Source: Kappaphycus alvarezii
Taxonomy: Eukaryota; Rhodophyta; Florideophyceae; Gigartinales; Solieriaceae
NCBI GenBank assembly: GCA_002205965.3
Contig: NADL03000470.1
Span: 124,001 to 188,000, forward strand
Length of the DNA stretch: 64,000 nt
Direction: 5' to 3'
The stretch's first letter is position 1, and each line of letters opens with the position of its first letter. A program made the translations under genes and the position numbers. The notes under the pieces were generated by a model that ran no database searches, was not told where the DNA came from, and worked only from the letters and a program-made list of their open reading frames with translations. Of this stretch, positions 19,445 to 29,187 are shown piece by piece.

Positions 19445-20473
19445 TCAGAGCGTTTGTTGCCCTTTGAGTTGGAGCGGGAGCGAGAGCTGGAGCGGGAGCG
19501 GGAGCGGGCGGGGCCCGGGGAGGGGGCCGGGGCTGGGGCAGGCGAGGCCGTTGCGGCAGGAGTCTCGGGCGGTATCGTTGAGCGGGGTCACGGTGTGGGG
19601 TGGGGCTTGTGCAGCAGGGTCGGGATTCGGGGTTGGGCGGTGGGCTTCTGCGGGGGTGGGGTCCAAGATGGTGGCGGGGAAGAGAACCGGAGCGGCGGTC
19701 GGCACGGCCGGAGCGCGTCTAGGAGGAGGTTGCAAGGCCTGGATGGCCATAGCATGGTGAAGCAAGGCGTCCGCGAAGGCTTTAGGGACCGCCTCGAGCA
19801 CTCATTCCCCCATCCTAGGGGCCCGGCGGAGGATGCGGGCCTCCTGTCGGAGGGCCACAACGAGGCCTTTTGCATGGGGCGGAGGCAAGGAGGAGGCGGC
19901 CTCGGTGATTTCAGCATCGGAAACCACAAGGTCGGGGAACAGGAGGCGGAGATGCGCGAAGATGCGCAAGGTCTCTTCTCGGGCCTCGACCGGGAAGTAT
20001 ATGTACGTGAGCTTCCCGACCAACGGGATAAGAACATGCGGAGGGAGCTCTGTGTTCGCTAGCGCAGCCGCCTCGCGCAATACCTCTTTCGTTTCTTCGA
20101 AGAAAGGGAAGGCGAATTCGGGCATCGGCGCAATGCCAATGTGTGCGAGGGCGGGAGGGGGCGGCGGGGAAAGCTGCGGCTTCCCTGTGACAGGGTCCAG
20201 GGTGAGCGAGGTTGCTGTGGCGGAGACGACGCGCTCGCGCGAGCTCAATAATGTGGGGCGGGGTATCTCCTGGCTGGCCAATGATAGCCTGAGCTTGGCG
20301 GAGATTAAGAAATGATTGGTGTTTTGGAGGTGTGGCAGCGGGGAGGTCAATAGGCCCCATCGGGACGATAGGGATAGGGGTTGGGTAGGAGGGGCGAGGA
20401 GGGCGCCGTCCGACAACAGCTGCGAAAGAGCCGCGCATCCAGGGGGAGGCGCGGGGAGGCGAAAAGCGTGCAC
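19445..20473 (-). pseudogene. LINE-1 ORF1-like protein, unknown type
   Basis: One frame runs from 20473 to 19445, broken by a single TGA at 19802-19804. The middle part (LPPHVLIPLVGKLTYIYFPV, then REETLRIFAHLRLLFPDLVV) looks like a folded domain. The C-terminal part is rich in Pro and Ala. No zinc knuckle or RRM could be named. It lies upstream of the RT frame in the position of a LINE ORF1. The long plus-strand open frames opposite it are GC-rich shadows. Confidence 0.45.
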
Positions 20474-20773
20474 CCTGCGAGGCGGGGTGCAGCGCAGCCA
20501 TGGGGAGGATGAGGTTGTGGTGTTGTTGTGTGTGCTTTGGTTCTTGGAAGTGGAGACAGAAAGGTACGGTTTTAGAAGATTGGGTACCGTACAGTATCAC
20601 CGCTCGATATGGAAAACACGCCAATTAAAAATCGAATGCAATTTCCGTAGCTTCACGGCTTGTGACAGATTGGGAGTTCTTTCCAGGAAATCAGTTGGAT
20701 CTAACAGCACGCTGAGACAGATGGTCATTTCTAACGCAGCCTGCTTGTCAACCGGTCTACCAGCTACTTTCTA

Positions 20774-21213
20774 GTGTCTATTGGACCGTTGTCCTCATAT
20801 GAGGACTACTTTTAGCACTTCTTTTTCAATACAAAATTTTTTACCTCAGCGCATTTCTTGTCCCTCCGCATTAGTTCATGAGTGTAGATGGCCGATCAAA
20901 ACAAACTTTTCAAGATTGTTGACCTCGGTGAAGGCTAGACCAATTTTCCCTCACCAGCTTCCGCTCTTTGCAATAAGTTGTGAAAACGACTTCATTTTGG
21001 AAGGTAAAATAGTTCGTATTATCGTGGGGGTTTCAGAAACGAGGGCGCATGTACAGTAAAAATTACTGTACTGTAACTAAACATAAAAAACCTTTTTTCC
21101 AGTAAAAATTTCGGGCTTTCAAAACATTTTCCTTTCCAAAATGTAACGGAAATTGTCCTCATATGAGGACAAAGTGTGCCTCATATGAGGACAGTGCGTG
21201 GTCGGATAGACAC
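20774..21213 (+). repeat. arm 1 of the TA-element dimer
   Basis: Full-length 440-bp copy: GTGTCTATTGGACCG start, CGGATAGACAC end, GTCCTCATATGAGGAC palindrome near both ends. Confidence 0.85.
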
Positions 21214-21681
21214 TAGTGTCGTGGTCGGATAGACACTAGTGTCTATCCGACACTAGTGTAGACACTAGTGTCTATCCGTCCAGTGTCGTGGTCGGATAGA
21301 CACTAGTGTCTATCCGACACTAGTGTAGACACTAGTGTCTATCCGTCCAGTGTCGTGGTCGGATAGACACTAGTGTCTATCCGACACTAGTGTAGACACT
21401 AGTGTCTATCCGACACTAGTGTAGACACTAGTGTCTATCCGATCACTAGTGTCTACACTGATCACTAGTGTCTACACTAGTGTCGGATAGATACTAGTGT
21501 CTATCCGATCACTAGTGTCTACACTGATCACTAGTGTCTACACTAGTGTCGGATAGACACTAGTGTCTACACTAGTGTCGGATAGACACTAGTGTCTATC
21601 CGACCACGACACTGGACGGATAGACACTAGTGTCTACACTAGTGTCGGATAGACACTAGTGTCTATCCGACCACGACACTA
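21214..21681. repeat. core of nested terminal-repeat fragments
   Basis: Dozens of units of GGATAGACACTAGTGTCTAT and the variants CACTAGTGTAGACACTAG and GATCACTAGTGTCTACACTG. Every join falls at TA. It is locally palindromic throughout. There are no unique spacers, so it is not a CRISPR array. Confidence 0.85.
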
Positions 21682-22122
21682 GTGTCTATCCGACCACGCA
21701 CTGTCCTCATATGAGGCACACTTTGTCCTCATATGAGGACAATTTCCGTTACATTTTGGAAAGGAAAATGTTTTGAAAGCCCGAAATTTTTACTGGAAAA
21801 AAGGTTTTTATGTTTAGTTACAGTACAGTAATTTTTACTGTACATGCGCCCTCGTTTCTGAAACCCCCCACGATAATACGAACTATTTTACCTTCCAAAA
21901 TGAAGTCGTTTTCACAACTTATTGCAAAGAGCGGAAGCTGGTGAGGGAAAATTGGTCTAGCCTTCACCGAGGTCAACAATCTTGAAAAGTTTGTTTTGAT
22001 CGGCCATCTACACTCATGAACTAATGCGGAGGGACAAGAAATGCGCTGAGGTAAAAAAATTTTGTATTGAAAAAGAAGTGCTAAAAGTAGTCCTCATATG
22101 AGGACAACGGTCCAATAGACAC
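21682..22122 (-). repeat. arm 2 of the TA-element dimer (inverted)
   Basis: Reverse complement of arm 1 over its full length. Confidence 0.85.
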
Positions 22123-22644
22123 TAGCTGGTACACACGCTCAAGCACTTGCAATATAGGTCCCGCCAATGGTTTGATTACAAATACAGAGGACTCCCAACC
22201 GTTCCATTACTCGCAGTAAACATCACATTTTCTCACTTCTTCTCCCTCAATTTCAGCGATTTTTTTGGATATCCACATCTCCTCCTGGACAAGCTCTACT
22301 CAGCATCTCCGTAACCCTCCGCTACTGCACAACTTCCGCGATCAGTGACGCGCCCTGGTCTTCCTCGTCACCGAACCGCACTTCTCAAGGTCTGAACTCC
22401 GTTGGCAAGTTCAATATTTCAAACGGTCACTTTTTCCTAGTCCTGCATTGCTGGTCATTCATTAGCGCCACGTGGCCACCTGGTATCAAGAGGCCTTGGT
22501 GACATTTACAGTATCGGAAAGGGAGGTCTGAAGTGCATACCGACCGTACAGGACAGGAAGTCCCGAGGATTGGCATACAGTATTGTAGTAACTCGAATCG
22601 CTTCGTAGGGTGCACTGCTTTTAGGGCCTCAGGGAAGGGAAAAT

Positions 22645-23062
22645 TTGTTACCAAGAATGCCCTCTGCCAGTACAAGTGCAGACGCAGTGGCCCATCACAA
22701 ACCAGGTGATCCCCGAACATGGTTATGCCCCAAACCACTTCGTCCGGCGTCTGAGCGCCCCCTACAGCGCCCTCACCACTGTCCCTTGGGTTGTGCATCC
22801 ATCACGGCAACTACCGTGCATGGGTTGGTTTCACATCTCCGCCAAATGCACAAACCCGGCAAGAGCTCCACCAGTAACCACCCCAAGCGCACGCAGGTTC
22901 CAAGCCAGGCCAGCTTATCTTCTTATGGATACTGGTACTGTTATGCCCACAAACGGTACATGACCTCAACGGTTGGGCGTAAGCTTCAAAATGGCCTTCA
23001 TTCCTACACATATCGGCCATGCCCGGAGTGCGGCGACAGGTTCTCAACCCCTCCTCGGTACA
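22645..23062 (+). pseudogene. LINE-2 N-terminal zinc-finger part
   Basis: Frame from 22645. CPLGCASITATTVHGLVSHL continuing to RQMH is a C2H2-type finger, as found at the N-terminus of R2-like LINE proteins, where it binds the target DNA. A second candidate begins with CPECGDRF near 23019-23042; its histidines (VHSALTHAASLH) lie in the next frame, so the frame switches at about 23045-23060, within a C-rich stretch. I chose the frame by these Cys/His patterns, not by the start codon, which is uncertain. Confidence 0.55.
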
Positions 23063-24698
23063 CTCCGCTCTTACCCACGCAGCTTCGCTCCACTCCTCGA
23101 GCACCATCTGCATCTCGTGTACCGAACGAGGTTACACCCCTGAGGCAGCTTCAGCCTCAACCAATCCACCCGAACCACAGCCCATTCCGGATGCCACTCC
23201 TCCTCCGCCTTTGCGCACCACCGCTCCCTCCTTGAACGGCCCGAGGAGACAGCCGCTTCCCCCCTTGCACACAATCTGCACTACTCACGTCCCGCTAGCG
23301 CAACACATACCGCGACGTGAACGTCAGCGGATTTCAAGGGAGCTAGCTCTTGTCCTTGGGGAATGCGCGGACGCACCACATGGTTCTCCTCAAGCTGTGG
23401 AGGCATTCACCAAGTTGTTCCTATTCCCGTCCGCGATCCTTGCCAATCCCAAGCCCTCCACCCTCTCAATCCTCGTTCCGGGCACAGCATCAAATTCCCG
23501 TATTTTTGCTGAACGTATTCAACTATGGCGTGATGGACAGTACGAAACTTTGATGCGAAGGGCAAACGCCTTGGCAACATCGCGCCCGTTGCATAAGGCA
23601 ACGGAAGAGGAACAAGCGGGGATCAACAAACGGCGCGCCCTGAGGCTTGCAAAGGAGGGCGCTTACGGCAAGGCAGCGCGGGCGCTGGGATCTTCGGGGA
23701 TCGCATGCCCCTCTGCAGAGGTGGTTTCCATTCTTCGGGAGAAACACCCACAGCGCTCTCCGACCACGGAATCGTACCAACCCGCTTCCCCTGACTCGTT
23801 GCCGGCTTGCCCCCACTTCACTCCAGAACTCGTTCTCCGTTGCGTTCGGAGCTTTCCAAGGGGTAGCGCCGCAGGGGGATCCGGACTCCGCCCAAACCAC
23901 CTCGTCGAGCTTTTGCAGGTCCCACCAGTTGTCAATGGTGGACGGAGCTTGCTAGCTTCTCTAACTAGTGTGGTCAACTTGCTAGCCAACGGGAAGGCCC
24001 CTACGGCTATATCGGCATGGATCGCAGGTGCGCCGCTCACAGCACTCCTAAAACCAGACGGGGGAATCAGACCGATCGCCGTGGGCGAGACCCTCCGTCG
24101 CTTGGTGGGAAGATGTTTGCTGACTTGCATTTCCGAGAAGGCTTCCGAATACTTCCAGCCACTACAGTTGGGAGTAGCAACGTCAGGAGGATCTGAGGCA
24201 GTTGTCCACGCTGTACGGCGACTTTATGAGGAGCATGGCGAATCGGCAGAGTATGCACTGTTAACCGTTGACCTTCAAAACGCATTCAACCTGGTCAGCC
24301 GAAGTGCGTTTTTGAAGGAGGTCGAGGAGAGGTTCCCGGAGCTCTTACCTTGGGTCAATTACACGTACGCGGTAAACCCGGGTCATCTGTGGTGTGGGGA
24401 TGATATGCTCCGGAGCGTGGTAGGCGTGCAGCAAGGGGATCCTCTGGGTCCACTTTTATTCTCCCTTGTGCTGCAAAAAGTAACGCGGGAACTGAAAACC
24501 CGCCTGGAAAATGTGGCCGACACCACAGGCAGGCCTTCTCTACTCCTTCAGCTATGGTACTTGGACGATGGGTATATAGTGGGCACCCATGAAGCCATTC
24601 GGAGGGCACTACAATTCCTCTCTTCCGCGGAGGTGCGTGCTTTGGGTTTGCACCTCCGCATGGATAAGTGTGCCGTCTGGTGGCCAACCGCTCCCCCC
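23063..24698 (+). CDS. LINE-2 reverse transcriptase part
   Basis: Open frame from 23019 to 24827, matched to the family up to about 24698. It shows HKATEEEQAGINKRRALRLA, the palm start (PNHLVELL), LTVDLQNAFNLVSRSAF (first catalytic Asp), GVQQGDPLGPLLF, and the active site LWYLDDGYIVG with YLDD at 24558-24569. The enzyme copies LINE RNA into DNA at the nicked target. After MDKCAVWWPTAP the frame leaves the family at a run of seven C (24693-24699), and the protein continues in another frame. RT residues look intact. Confidence 0.78.
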
Positions 24699-26092
24699 CG
24701 TCTGTTCAGCAGTCCTTCCCAGCCGACCTTCGCCAGGACTGTAGTGAAGGGACAAAAGTGCTTCGCGCCCCAATCGGATCGGACCTATTCGTGGAGCGCG
24801 AGTTCTCAAAGCATGTCGCGTCACTGAAGCCTCTCCTCAGCGCTTTGTTAACCCTGGAGGACACTCAAGTAGCTCTCCATCTACTACGGACCTGCTTCGG
24901 CGTATGTCGCATTAACTACCTCCTACGTGTAGTTCCCCCTCATTCCACTGCTAAGAGGGCCGCGGAATTCGATTCCGCTGTTGAAGCTACACTGCGGGGG
25001 TTGATGGGCGGGGTTCTGGACAGCAACACTTTTCGGGAATTACAACTCCCTGTGGCGCCCTTCGGCCCCCTCAAGCCAACTTTTGGCATTGGGCTTCGCT
25101 CTGCGAAGCTCACTGCGGCGGCTGCGTTCCTTTCCTCCGTGTCCCTCACGCGTGCCCTTTGCTCTACCCTTCTGCCTGTGCTACCGAATACTGCTCTTCA
25201 TTCATACAAATCCGCAGTTCGGGCGCACGATGACTGGAAGACACAAGTGGCACCCGAGAAGGTGGTCCATTTCGCGGCTATCGACTCAGTGCAGAGGTTT
25301 GGGCAGGGCCAACTCGTCCGCCCAGTTGAGGAAAAGGCCTTTGATGCCATGCCGAAGGGGGATGAGAGGACTGTTGCATTCCGAGCCTCGTTGTCAGTGG
25401 AGGGTTGCAAGGACTGGCTGTCATGCCAACCGGCTCCGGGGTTGGGTACCTACATCCCGGACCGCAATTACAAGACGTGGTTGCAGTTCTATTGCAGAGT
25501 GCCACTGTTTCCTCCAGCCTCGAAATGCCACAAAGGGGGATGCACGACCCTCATGGATCAGTATGGTGACCACGCGCTGTGCTGTGCCTATGGATCCACA
25601 CGTGGGTGGCGGCATAACTCGCAGACACGTTTGTTTGCTGCAGATCTCTCCAAAGCTGCCCGACACCCTGTCCTCGAGCCGCCACAACCCGGCCATGCAG
25701 TTCGCCCGGACATCAAGGCGCTTGGAGAGAACGGGGGCACGGACTATTACGATGTAACCGTTATCCATCCCCTGGCCCCCGCCCGCCTTCCCTCCCTGGC
25801 GCGATGCCCACTCAAGCCCCTTAACCATGCTCGCCTGGGCAAGGACACTCGCTTTGCCGAGTTGATACGTTCCAAGGGTCCTGGGCATCGCTTCATTGCC
25901 CTTCCACTCTCCACGTTGGGGGGCTGGCACCCTTCCGCTCGGGACTTCGCCAACCGGGTTGCGAATGGCATTGCCGCACGGGCAGCCGTTCCGATTGCTG
26001 ATGCGCAGCGAACATTGTTCGCTCGTCACGCGGCGAGACTCGTCCAGAATAACGCCAGTTGTTTGTTGGAAGGAGTCTTGAGCGACACTTAG
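24699..26092 (+). CDS. LINE-2 C-terminal part: thumb, Cys/His knuckle, restriction-like endonuclease
   Basis: Open frame 24668-26092, meaningful from about 24699 (SVQQSFPADLRQDCSEGTKV ...). It contains the stretch around TCFGVCRINYLLR, a Cys/His knuckle with CHKGGC and QYGDHALCCA near 25530-25590, and RHN-like residues. The REL core RPDIKALGENGGTDYYDVTV is at about 25704-25762. The end, FANRVANGIAARAAV and VLSDT, stops at TAG 26090-26092. It should nick the target site. It is joined to the RT frame only by a one-step frame change at the C7 run, which could be a real mutation or a length error. Confidence 0.75.
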
Positions 26093-26246
26093 GCTACAAC
26101 TTGAAATTGTGTATACAGTGTATTCCAGAGAACCATTTTTCCCCCTTTATTCCCAACCAATTTTCCCAACCGTTCCATGTTAGATCTTAACCGTATAGTT
26201 AGGACGTGCGCAGTCCCCAGTAGATACTGAACGCATTAAACTTCCT

Positions 26247-26875
26247 TCCATTACTCGCAGTAAACCAAAACCAATTTTCCCTTTGATGCGAAGGGCAAAC
26301 GCCTTGAAAACGTCGCGCCCGTTGCATAAGGCAACGGAAGAGGAACAAGCGGGGATCAACAAACGGCGCGCCCTGAGGCTTGCAAAGGAGGGCGCTTACG
26401 GCAAGGCAGCGCGGGCGCTGGGATCTTCGGGGATCGCATGCCCCTCTGCAGAGGTGGTTTCCATTCTTCGGGAGAAACACCCACAGCGCTCTCCGACTAC
26501 GGTTACAACTCTGGGAACGCAACCTCGCCCGATGCCTCCCCGCTCCCTCAACTGGCCCATCTTCTGCGCCTTACACGCCGAACTTCACGTTTCGACCTCT
26601 GGCGTTTGATTCCCTGGGTGCGCCTTCCCCTGGTACAATTGCGTTTATCGAGGAGTTAGTTCCGCGGATCGCGTCCAAGTGTCACTCAACACTTGGGGTT
26701 TCCGCCGCCGTATCTACCAGCGACTGAGTTGCACCCTCTGGTCATCCATCGCTCAAGCTATCCTGTCCCGAGCCCCAATGCGCGTGGATGACGATGTGCA
26801 TCCGGTTAGATCTTAGCCGTATAGTTAGGACGTGCGCAGTCCCCAGTAGATACTGAATGCAGTAAACTTCTTCTT
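26247..26875 (+). mobile_element. internally deleted REL-LINE copy (array unit B)
   Basis: It starts with the LINE-2 leader sequence (CATTACTCGCAGTAAAC). At 26282-26503 it repeats LINE-2 positions 23550-23771 almost exactly, then jumps to a C-terminal domain (FRPLAFDSLGAPSPG, then ELVPRIASK) at about 26575-26815. It ends with the tail TTAGATCTTAGCCGTATAGTT at about 26808-26875. The whole RT and endonuclease are missing. Confidence 0.7.
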
Positions 26876-27218
26876 CAGACTTGTCCGAATCCCGCCCCCT
26901 TCGCACAACACCCTCCAGGAACCAAACTTCAACTTCAGTCCCTGGCTTTCGATTCCTTGGGCGCCCCATCCCCCGCCTCTATTCTGTTCCTAGAAGACTT
27001 CATCCCGCGCATCGCAGAGAAGTTTAACACAACCGCAGCAGTGATCCGCAGACGTCTTAAGCAGCGCATAATTTGCACACTGTTGTCTTCTGTAGCAATG
27101 GCGATTCTATCGCGAGCCCCACTGCACGTGCCTGACGTGGAACATCCGGTTAGTTCTTAGCCGTATAGTCAGACCTGCAGTGTACACATAGATACTCAGT
27201 GAAGTAAAGTTTCTTCCA
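26876..27218 (+). mobile_element. 5'-truncated REL-LINE 3' end (array unit C)
   Basis: It encodes only the last domain: LAFDSLGAPSPASILFLEDF, then IPRIAEK, the RRRLKQR helix and RAPLHVPDVEHPVSS with stop TAG at 27158-27160. It is followed by a tail with TCTTAGCCGTATAGTCAG. It is diverged from unit B at many positions, so it is a separate insertion rather than a recent duplication. Confidence 0.65.
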
Positions 27219-27520
27219 GCCCCTGGTTTTTGACTCCCTCGGTGCCCTTTCTCTTGAAACTGTTATTCATCGAAGAGTTCGTACCCCGCCTTGCCAGGAA
27301 ATACCACACCTCGGACGCTACTATCCGCACGCGCATCTACCAGCGTGTCAGTTGCGCCTTGTGGTCGTCGGTGGCTATGGACATCATATTGCGCGCCCCA
27401 CTGCACGTCGCCAACACGCTTCATCCAGGTAGCTCTTAACTTAATAGTCGGTCATTCGGTGCAATCTCCATAAGCCATTGTGCTGAAGTTGCAGATATAA
27501 CAGTAAATAAGTTGCAATGC
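27219..27520 (+). mobile_element. 5'-truncated REL-LINE 3' end (array unit D)
   Basis: Same last domain: FIEEFVPRLARKYHTSDATI, RTRIYQRVSCALWSSVAMDI and RAPLHVANTLHPGSS with stop TAA at 27437-27439. The tail has CTTAATAGTCGGTCA. It starts in the middle of the domain's conserved PLxFDSLGA block. Confidence 0.62.
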
Positions 27521-27667
27521 CGTTTAATGAGGTCTGTACAGATAGTCTACACTGAAAGTGTGTAATGAGTAAATATCATGTATTGTTCAACGCCGGCATT
27601 GTCGGGGAGTCAGTGCACACTCAAAATGAAAGATAATGATCCGTTCACACTTTAGACGAAGACCGTT

Positions 27668-27800
27668 TTAAACAGCGATAAAGAAAGCTACGTCAAAGGC
27701 GATGGGCTGTTCCCTGGGTTCGGTGGCAGGGGAGCGGGGTTGCGCGGGGTCAGCTGGCCGAAGGTCGGTTTTAGGAATGAACACCGCTCCCAAAGCCCGG
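27668..27800 (-). pseudogene. small minus-strand REL endonuclease fragment
   Basis: Minus-strand frame gives IPKTDLRPADPAQPRSPATE and IAFDVAFF, which match LVPGTDLRPADILVQ and IAYDVTI of LINE-1. It is a short piece of another LINE in the opposite direction, lying within the tail array. Confidence 0.5.
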
Positions 27801-27869
27801 TCAAAAACGAAGATGATATCCATTGGCCCTAGCAGCCCATTGCCTCTGACGTCACTATTGTATTGCTGT

Positions 27870-28287
27870 TTAAAGCAGCCTCCGTCACAAGGCGCCACCG
27901 CCGAGGCCCAGCCCCACAAGGTTCAGGACCTTCAGGGCAAGGTCTCCCGGCGCATGGAACCTGCCACTGACAACATCTCTCGCTGCCCGGATTTCCGCCT
28001 CAAGCCATTTGCTCCCGATTCTCTCGTTGTGGCATGCCCGGCTACAACTAACGTTTTATCTCTGGTAAACTATTTACCGCGGATCGCGACTATAAATGCC
28101 ACACCTCAAACGCCACTGTTCGCACAAGAATCTTTCAGCGCCTCAGCCGTGTTTTGTCATCATCGGTGGCAATAGCCATCACATCGCGCGCCCCACTCAA
28201 CGTGACCGACGTGAACCATCCAGCTAGCTCCTAACTACATTGTCGGCCAGTCATTTAACACTGCAGAAACAGAAAGAGTAAGACACA
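27870..28287 (+). mobile_element. 5'-truncated REL-LINE 3' end (array unit E)
   Basis: It starts slightly further upstream than C and D (KVQDLQGKVSRRMEPATDN), then gives FRLKPFAPDSL and LVNYLPRIA. After a frame change it gives QRLSRVLSSSVAIAITSRAP and HVTDVNHPASS with stop TAA near 28234. The tail has ACATTGTCGGCCAGTCA. Confidence 0.6.
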
Positions 28288-28440
28288 CTCCCCGCTGCAC
28301 GTGGCCGACATGGACCATCCAGTTAGCTTCAAACTAAATAGTCGGTCAGACATTGAATACTAGCAGAAACACAAAGAGTCAATATACATCGAAGTCAACT
28401 CCTAACAAAATTGTCGGTTAGTCAATTTCCACGTAAGGAA
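28288..28440 (+). mobile_element. two very short REL-LINE 3' ends (array units F and G)
   Basis: Unit F (about 28288-28385) begins CCCCGCTGCACGTGGCCGAC, continues to a HPVS-type end and has the tail AAATAGTCGGTCAG. Unit G (about 28386-28440) keeps only CTCCTAACAAAATTGTCGGT and a little more. Both line up with the ends of units D and E. Confidence 0.5.
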
Positions 28441-29187
28441 CACATCGAATAAAATATCGTGGTGCTCGAGAATAGGGCGATAATCGTCCTGCCCGTCATG
28501 GTCCCAGAATCCCGATGTTGTGAGCGACATCGTGCGACACCCATTTCAATCTCGAGCCCGAAGCTTTTCCCGCACTGCCCGCTCCATACATGTACTTGCC
28601 TTACACTTACCCGTCGAATACTTACCCGTCGATGGAGCCCTCAGGCCACCAAGTCTTTGTTTCTTTACACTAGTGTAGACTCTACAACTCCCTCCCCGTT
28701 CTGTAAGCCGATGATGTGTTGACGCAAATCATTGATGCAACAAATACGCCATGATCAAGCGAGCAGTTTGCAAAATATCCAATCGCGCTTCTCGCATGTC
28801 TGCATGAAGTGCGACACGTTGCGCCGACGTCAAAGCGGTTCCAGCGGACACCTAGAGCGGATTTTGCAAATGTTCTCGCCATGGCTGCAAAACCAATCTA
28901 GTACGCCTTGGTTGGCGAATGACGGTAAAAGTCCAATTGCTGTATATAGTGCCGGTATGGCCAAAGGGTAACTGCACTGCGGTTGCCGGCGTGCGATGTC
29001 GTGAAGTGTACTCAGCCCCTTTCCGAGTGCAGGAACGAGGATCAAGCTTTTAAATTGCATTAACGTTCATGGTGTTTAAAATAGCAATTTGTTCTTTCAT
29101 CTCATGAAGACTTACCGAGTATAATACTTCATTGCTGCTGTACACACAAAATAGAAACTACCTACGTGCACACAACATACCCTCCCC
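28441..29187. other. gene-free interval
   Basis: Short open frames on both strands resemble nothing known. A TACACTAGTGTA sequence at about 28668-28679 resembles the TA-element end junctions, but no element is attached to it. The downstream part serves as the 3' flank of the AhpD-like gene. Confidence 0.4.

Larger units (their letters stand above)
16040..20520 (-). mobile_element. REL-type LINE (LINE-1), minus strand, decayed
   Basis: It reads from about 20520 down to 16040. An ORF1-like region is at 20473-19445 and a reverse transcriptase at 19072-17306, with YADD at 17733-17722. A Cys/His knuckle plus restriction-like endonuclease is at 17312-16098. The order RT then C-terminal REL, with no upstream APE endonuclease, is that of the early-branching LINE groups (R2/NeSL/CRE type). 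The GC content is high. No target duplication or poly(A) tail could be fixed. Confidence 0.75.
20774..22122. mobile_element. inverted dimer of the 440-bp TA-flanked element with a rearranged core
   Basis: Arm 1 is 20774-21213 (plus) and arm 2 is 21682-22122 (inverted). The arms are the same sequence; the only differences I see are homopolymer lengths. Both outer ends are flanked by TA (20772-20773 and 22123-22124). The central 468 bp consists only of fragments of the terminal sequence GTGTCTATCCG joined at TA. The whole forms a 1.35-kb near-perfect hairpin. It is non-coding and lies between two LINEs. Confidence 0.85.
22185..26246 (+). mobile_element. REL-type LINE (LINE-2), nearly complete
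   Basis: The probable 5' leader begins near 22185-22202 (TTCCATTACTCGCAGTAAAC), a sequence that recurs at 26247 at the head of a second, internally deleted copy. The coding part spans 22645-26092 and the 3' untranslated tail 26093-26246, including TTAGATCTTAACCGTATAGT. Domains in order are two C2H2-like fingers, RT with YLDD, a Cys/His knuckle and REL. N-terminal zinc fingers together with a C-terminal REL are the layout of R2/NeSL-type LINEs. Only two frame switches interrupt it, so it is the best copy of the family in the window. Confidence 0.78.

Noticed and set aside
18192-20062. Long plus-strand open frames (18192-18803, 19260-19760, 19358-20062)
   Set aside because: They lie opposite the LINE-1 coding strand. 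Their Arg/Gly-rich translations are what GC-rich antisense sequence gives.
21214-21681. Regularly repeated palindromic units that could suggest a CRISPR array
   Set aside because: There are no unique spacers, the genome is eukaryotic, and all units are fragments of the flanking element's ends.
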